From the NCBI GenBank assembly GCA_015521275.1, contig WAOJ01000147.1:1-5101 (forward strand): a stretch of DNA of 5,101 nucleotides, written 5' to 3'. The translations under genes and the position numbers were made by a program. The notes below the pieces were generated by a model. That model searched no databases. It saw only the letters and a list, made by a program, of their open reading frames with translations, and was not told the origin of the DNA. Source of the DNA: Desulfurococcales archaeon (lineage in GTDB: Archaea; Thermoproteota; Thermoprotei_A; Sulfolobales; Ignicoccaceae). This document shows positions 5,036 through 5,101 of the stretch, piece by piece (the stretch's first letter is position 1; each line of letters begins with the position of its first letter).

Positions 5036-5101
5036 AGCGCTTGGCCCTCTTGCCCAGTAGTCCGGCGAGGGCAGCTGCCGCTAGGGCGACGCCGCTTATA
5101 C
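5025..5101 (-). CDS. C-terminal tail of a membrane-anchored protein (rest outside window)
   Basis: The - strand frame is open from the window edge to TGA at 5027-5025. It encodes 24 visible residues: a hydrophobic Ala/Leu/Gly-rich run (ISGVALAAAALAGLLG) followed by the basic tail KRAKRSRA. This is the classic end of a protein held in the membrane by one C-terminal helix with positive charges on the cytoplasmic side, as in archaeal surface or solute-binding proteins, or the last helix of a multi-pass protein. It overlaps the end of the methyltransferase gene by 11 bp. Other frames here give nothing protein-like. The piece is too short to assign a family. Confidence 0.55.
   Translation of the reverse strand, partial: ISGVALAAAALAGLLGKRAKRSRA

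Overview
The window looks like a stretch of a hyperthermophilic crenarchaeal chromosome. Arg is written mostly AGG/AGA and Ile mostly ATA, the proteins are rich in Lys, Glu, Val and Ile, intergenic gaps are tiny or negative, starts include GTG, and TATA-like boxes sit where archaeal promoters would place them. The protein set (archaeal Trm5-type methyltransferase, MoaD-MoaE fusion, NrdG-like radical SAM protein) agrees. An Ignicoccus-like member of Desulfurococcales is my best guess from general impression, but it cannot be proven from the sequence alone.

Layout from left to right. (1) The 3' end of an unrecognised Cys-containing, beta-rich protein on the + strand (1-390). (2) Convergent with it, and overlapping it by 8 bp, a MoaD-MoaE fusion on the - strand (383-1033), which makes the dithiolene of molybdopterin. 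(3) A 49-bp divergent promoter region, then hisD on the + strand (1083-2246), the last enzyme of histidine synthesis. (4) A 51-bp convergent gap with a small hairpin, then on the - strand an NrdG-like radical SAM activating enzyme (2298-3050). Upstream of it on the same strand, with its own promoter between them, is a flavoprotein of the type II NADH dehydrogenase/AIFM2 kind (3121-4191). (5) A 64-bp divergent promoter region, then on the + strand a Trm5-family tRNA m1G37 methyltransferase homologue (4256-5035). It lacks the usual N-terminal domain and has Ser where the family normally has Arg. (6) At the right edge, on the - strand and overlapping the methyltransferase end by 11 bp, the C-terminal tail of a protein that ends in a membrane helix and a basic tail (5025-5101).

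The genes alternate strand in pairs and mostly have their own promoters, so this is not one operon or one pathway. It is a patchwork of core functions: Mo/W cofactor, histidine, radical enzyme activation, redox flavoprotein and tRNA modification. I see no mobile element, CRISPR array, tRNA/rRNA gene or defence system, and no convincing new multi-gene system. The most interesting points are protein-level: the internal Gly-Gly in the MoaD-MoaE fusion together with two changed MoaE pocket residues, and the altered catalytic motif of the short Trm5 homologue.
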